A DNA stretch of 64,000 nucleotides. Source: Hirundichthys speculiger. Its lineage: Eukaryota > Chordata > Actinopteri > Beloniformes > Exocoetidae. Below the pieces are notes generated by a model. It searched no databases and was not told where the DNA came from. It worked only from the letters and a program-made list of their open reading frames with translations. Position numbers and translations under genes: made by a program. The stretch lies in the NCBI GenBank assembly GCA_018398805.1, contig JAGFBZ010000258.1, positions 2,170,001-2,234,000 of the forward strand, written 5' to 3'. Below are positions 35,644 to 64,000 of this stretch, one piece after another (position 1 is the first letter of the stretch; each line of letters starts with the position of its first letter).

Positions 35644-35917
35644 ATGCAAGTATACACTCAGATAATATATAGTCTGGTATACTTGACTACAAACAGTCAC
35701 TCACATACTAACTCACATAAAACAACAAAGTCATAACCATGTGTTCAAGGTCGCATCACTGGCCGCCGTTGTCCAGAGCGACAGTGTGTGTAAGTGAGTG
35801 TGTGCGTAGCATGGGGACAGACACAGCCAGCTGCGGTACTGTGAATGCACTGACGATCGTCAGTCTCTGATTACGTCAGAGGGGCCAGTTCGCTGATTGA
35901 ACCCGTTGAGCCGGCAC

Positions 35918-63763
<27,846 letters not shown>

Positions 63764-64000
63764 CTACACAGGATGAGGTGAGCAGGAGGAGGAGGAGGAG
63801 GGTGAGAAAGGTAGGTTAGAAGGAACACAACATCTGCTGCCACTTCGCAGCCCCCATTAAGGTGGTATGAGGTCATACAGTGCAGTGAAAAAAGAAATGA
63901 TCCATACTTGATGAGCCGCTGCATGAAAGGATAGAAAGTTTCCACTGTGTTATCTTTCCATCAAGTGCAGCTGGATTTCAGGCTTTGTAAAGGATGACAC

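Larger units (their letters stand above)
25990..35917 (-). other. cacna1c: Long exon-free tract, probable cacna1c 3' UTR
   Basis: About 10 kb follow the cacna1c stop before the convergent gene's 3' end. I found no conserved ORF, no recognisable transposon with intact ends and only simple repeats (polyA near 31262, (TC)n(AC)n at 33953-33980, CA-rich at 34075-34105 and 35609-35643). A minus-strand AATAAA (26015-26020) is followed by a GU/U-rich stretch (GCTGTGTTTTTCAGTTTTC), a plausible distal poly(A) site. That the whole tract is one 3' UTR is inference. Confidence 0.4.

Overview
The window is vertebrate, almost certainly ray-finned fish, nuclear DNA. It is AT-rich, with multi-exon genes split by GT-AG introns, many microsatellites, and fish-type DNA transposons (hAT, Tc1/mariner, TTAA-class MITEs). 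No bacterial-style operon, viral gene or CRISPR array is present. Four protein-coding genes can be assembled exon by exon.

Layout. (1) 90-5675, minus: the 5' part of smoothened (smo), exons 1-6; the later exons lie beyond base 1. (2) 10396-18402, minus: a complete eight-exon tspan33. The order and orientation tspan33 then smo are also those of human 7q32. (3) 21417-25512, plus: an eight-exon gene joining a TIN2-like (TINF2_N) N-terminal domain to a C2H2 zinc-finger array. (4) 35918-63763 and beyond, minus: the 3' part of cacna1c (Cav1.2), from the mutually exclusive IVS3 exons through the IVS4 sensor, IVS5-IVS6 pore, EF-hand, pre-IQ/IQ and the whole distal C-tail to the stop. Genes 3 and 4 are tail to tail, separated by about 10 kb without exons that is best read as a very long cacna1c 3' UTR. 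tspan33 and the zinc-finger gene are head to head across about 3 kb.

Mobile DNA. At least five hAT-type elements were recognised, four with exact 8-bp target duplications. Two of the five are copies of one roughly 1.1 kb family in opposite orientation, 43 kb apart. A young Tc1-type element is nested inside another hAT element in a cacna1c intron. Its transposase is intact except for a stop at codon 12, and its catalytic spacing is DD38E (Intruder-like). A 2.0-kb foldback palindrome in tspan33 carries, in both arms, a promoter-like segment and a first-exon-like ORF that I do not recognise. Several MITEs and simple repeats are also listed.

Main points of interest: the TINF2_N-zinc-finger fusion; an expanded poly-serine cassette exon at the exon-33 position of cacna1c, plus long pyrimidine tracts around the mutually exclusive exons; the foldback element; and frame breaks in three conserved genes (smo exon 5, tspan33 exon 6, zinc-finger gene exon 4/5). 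Each break is 1-2 bases, a pattern more like assembly indels than real gene loss. Gene functions given here are family knowledge; exon structures, frames, motifs and target duplications were read from the sequence by eye.
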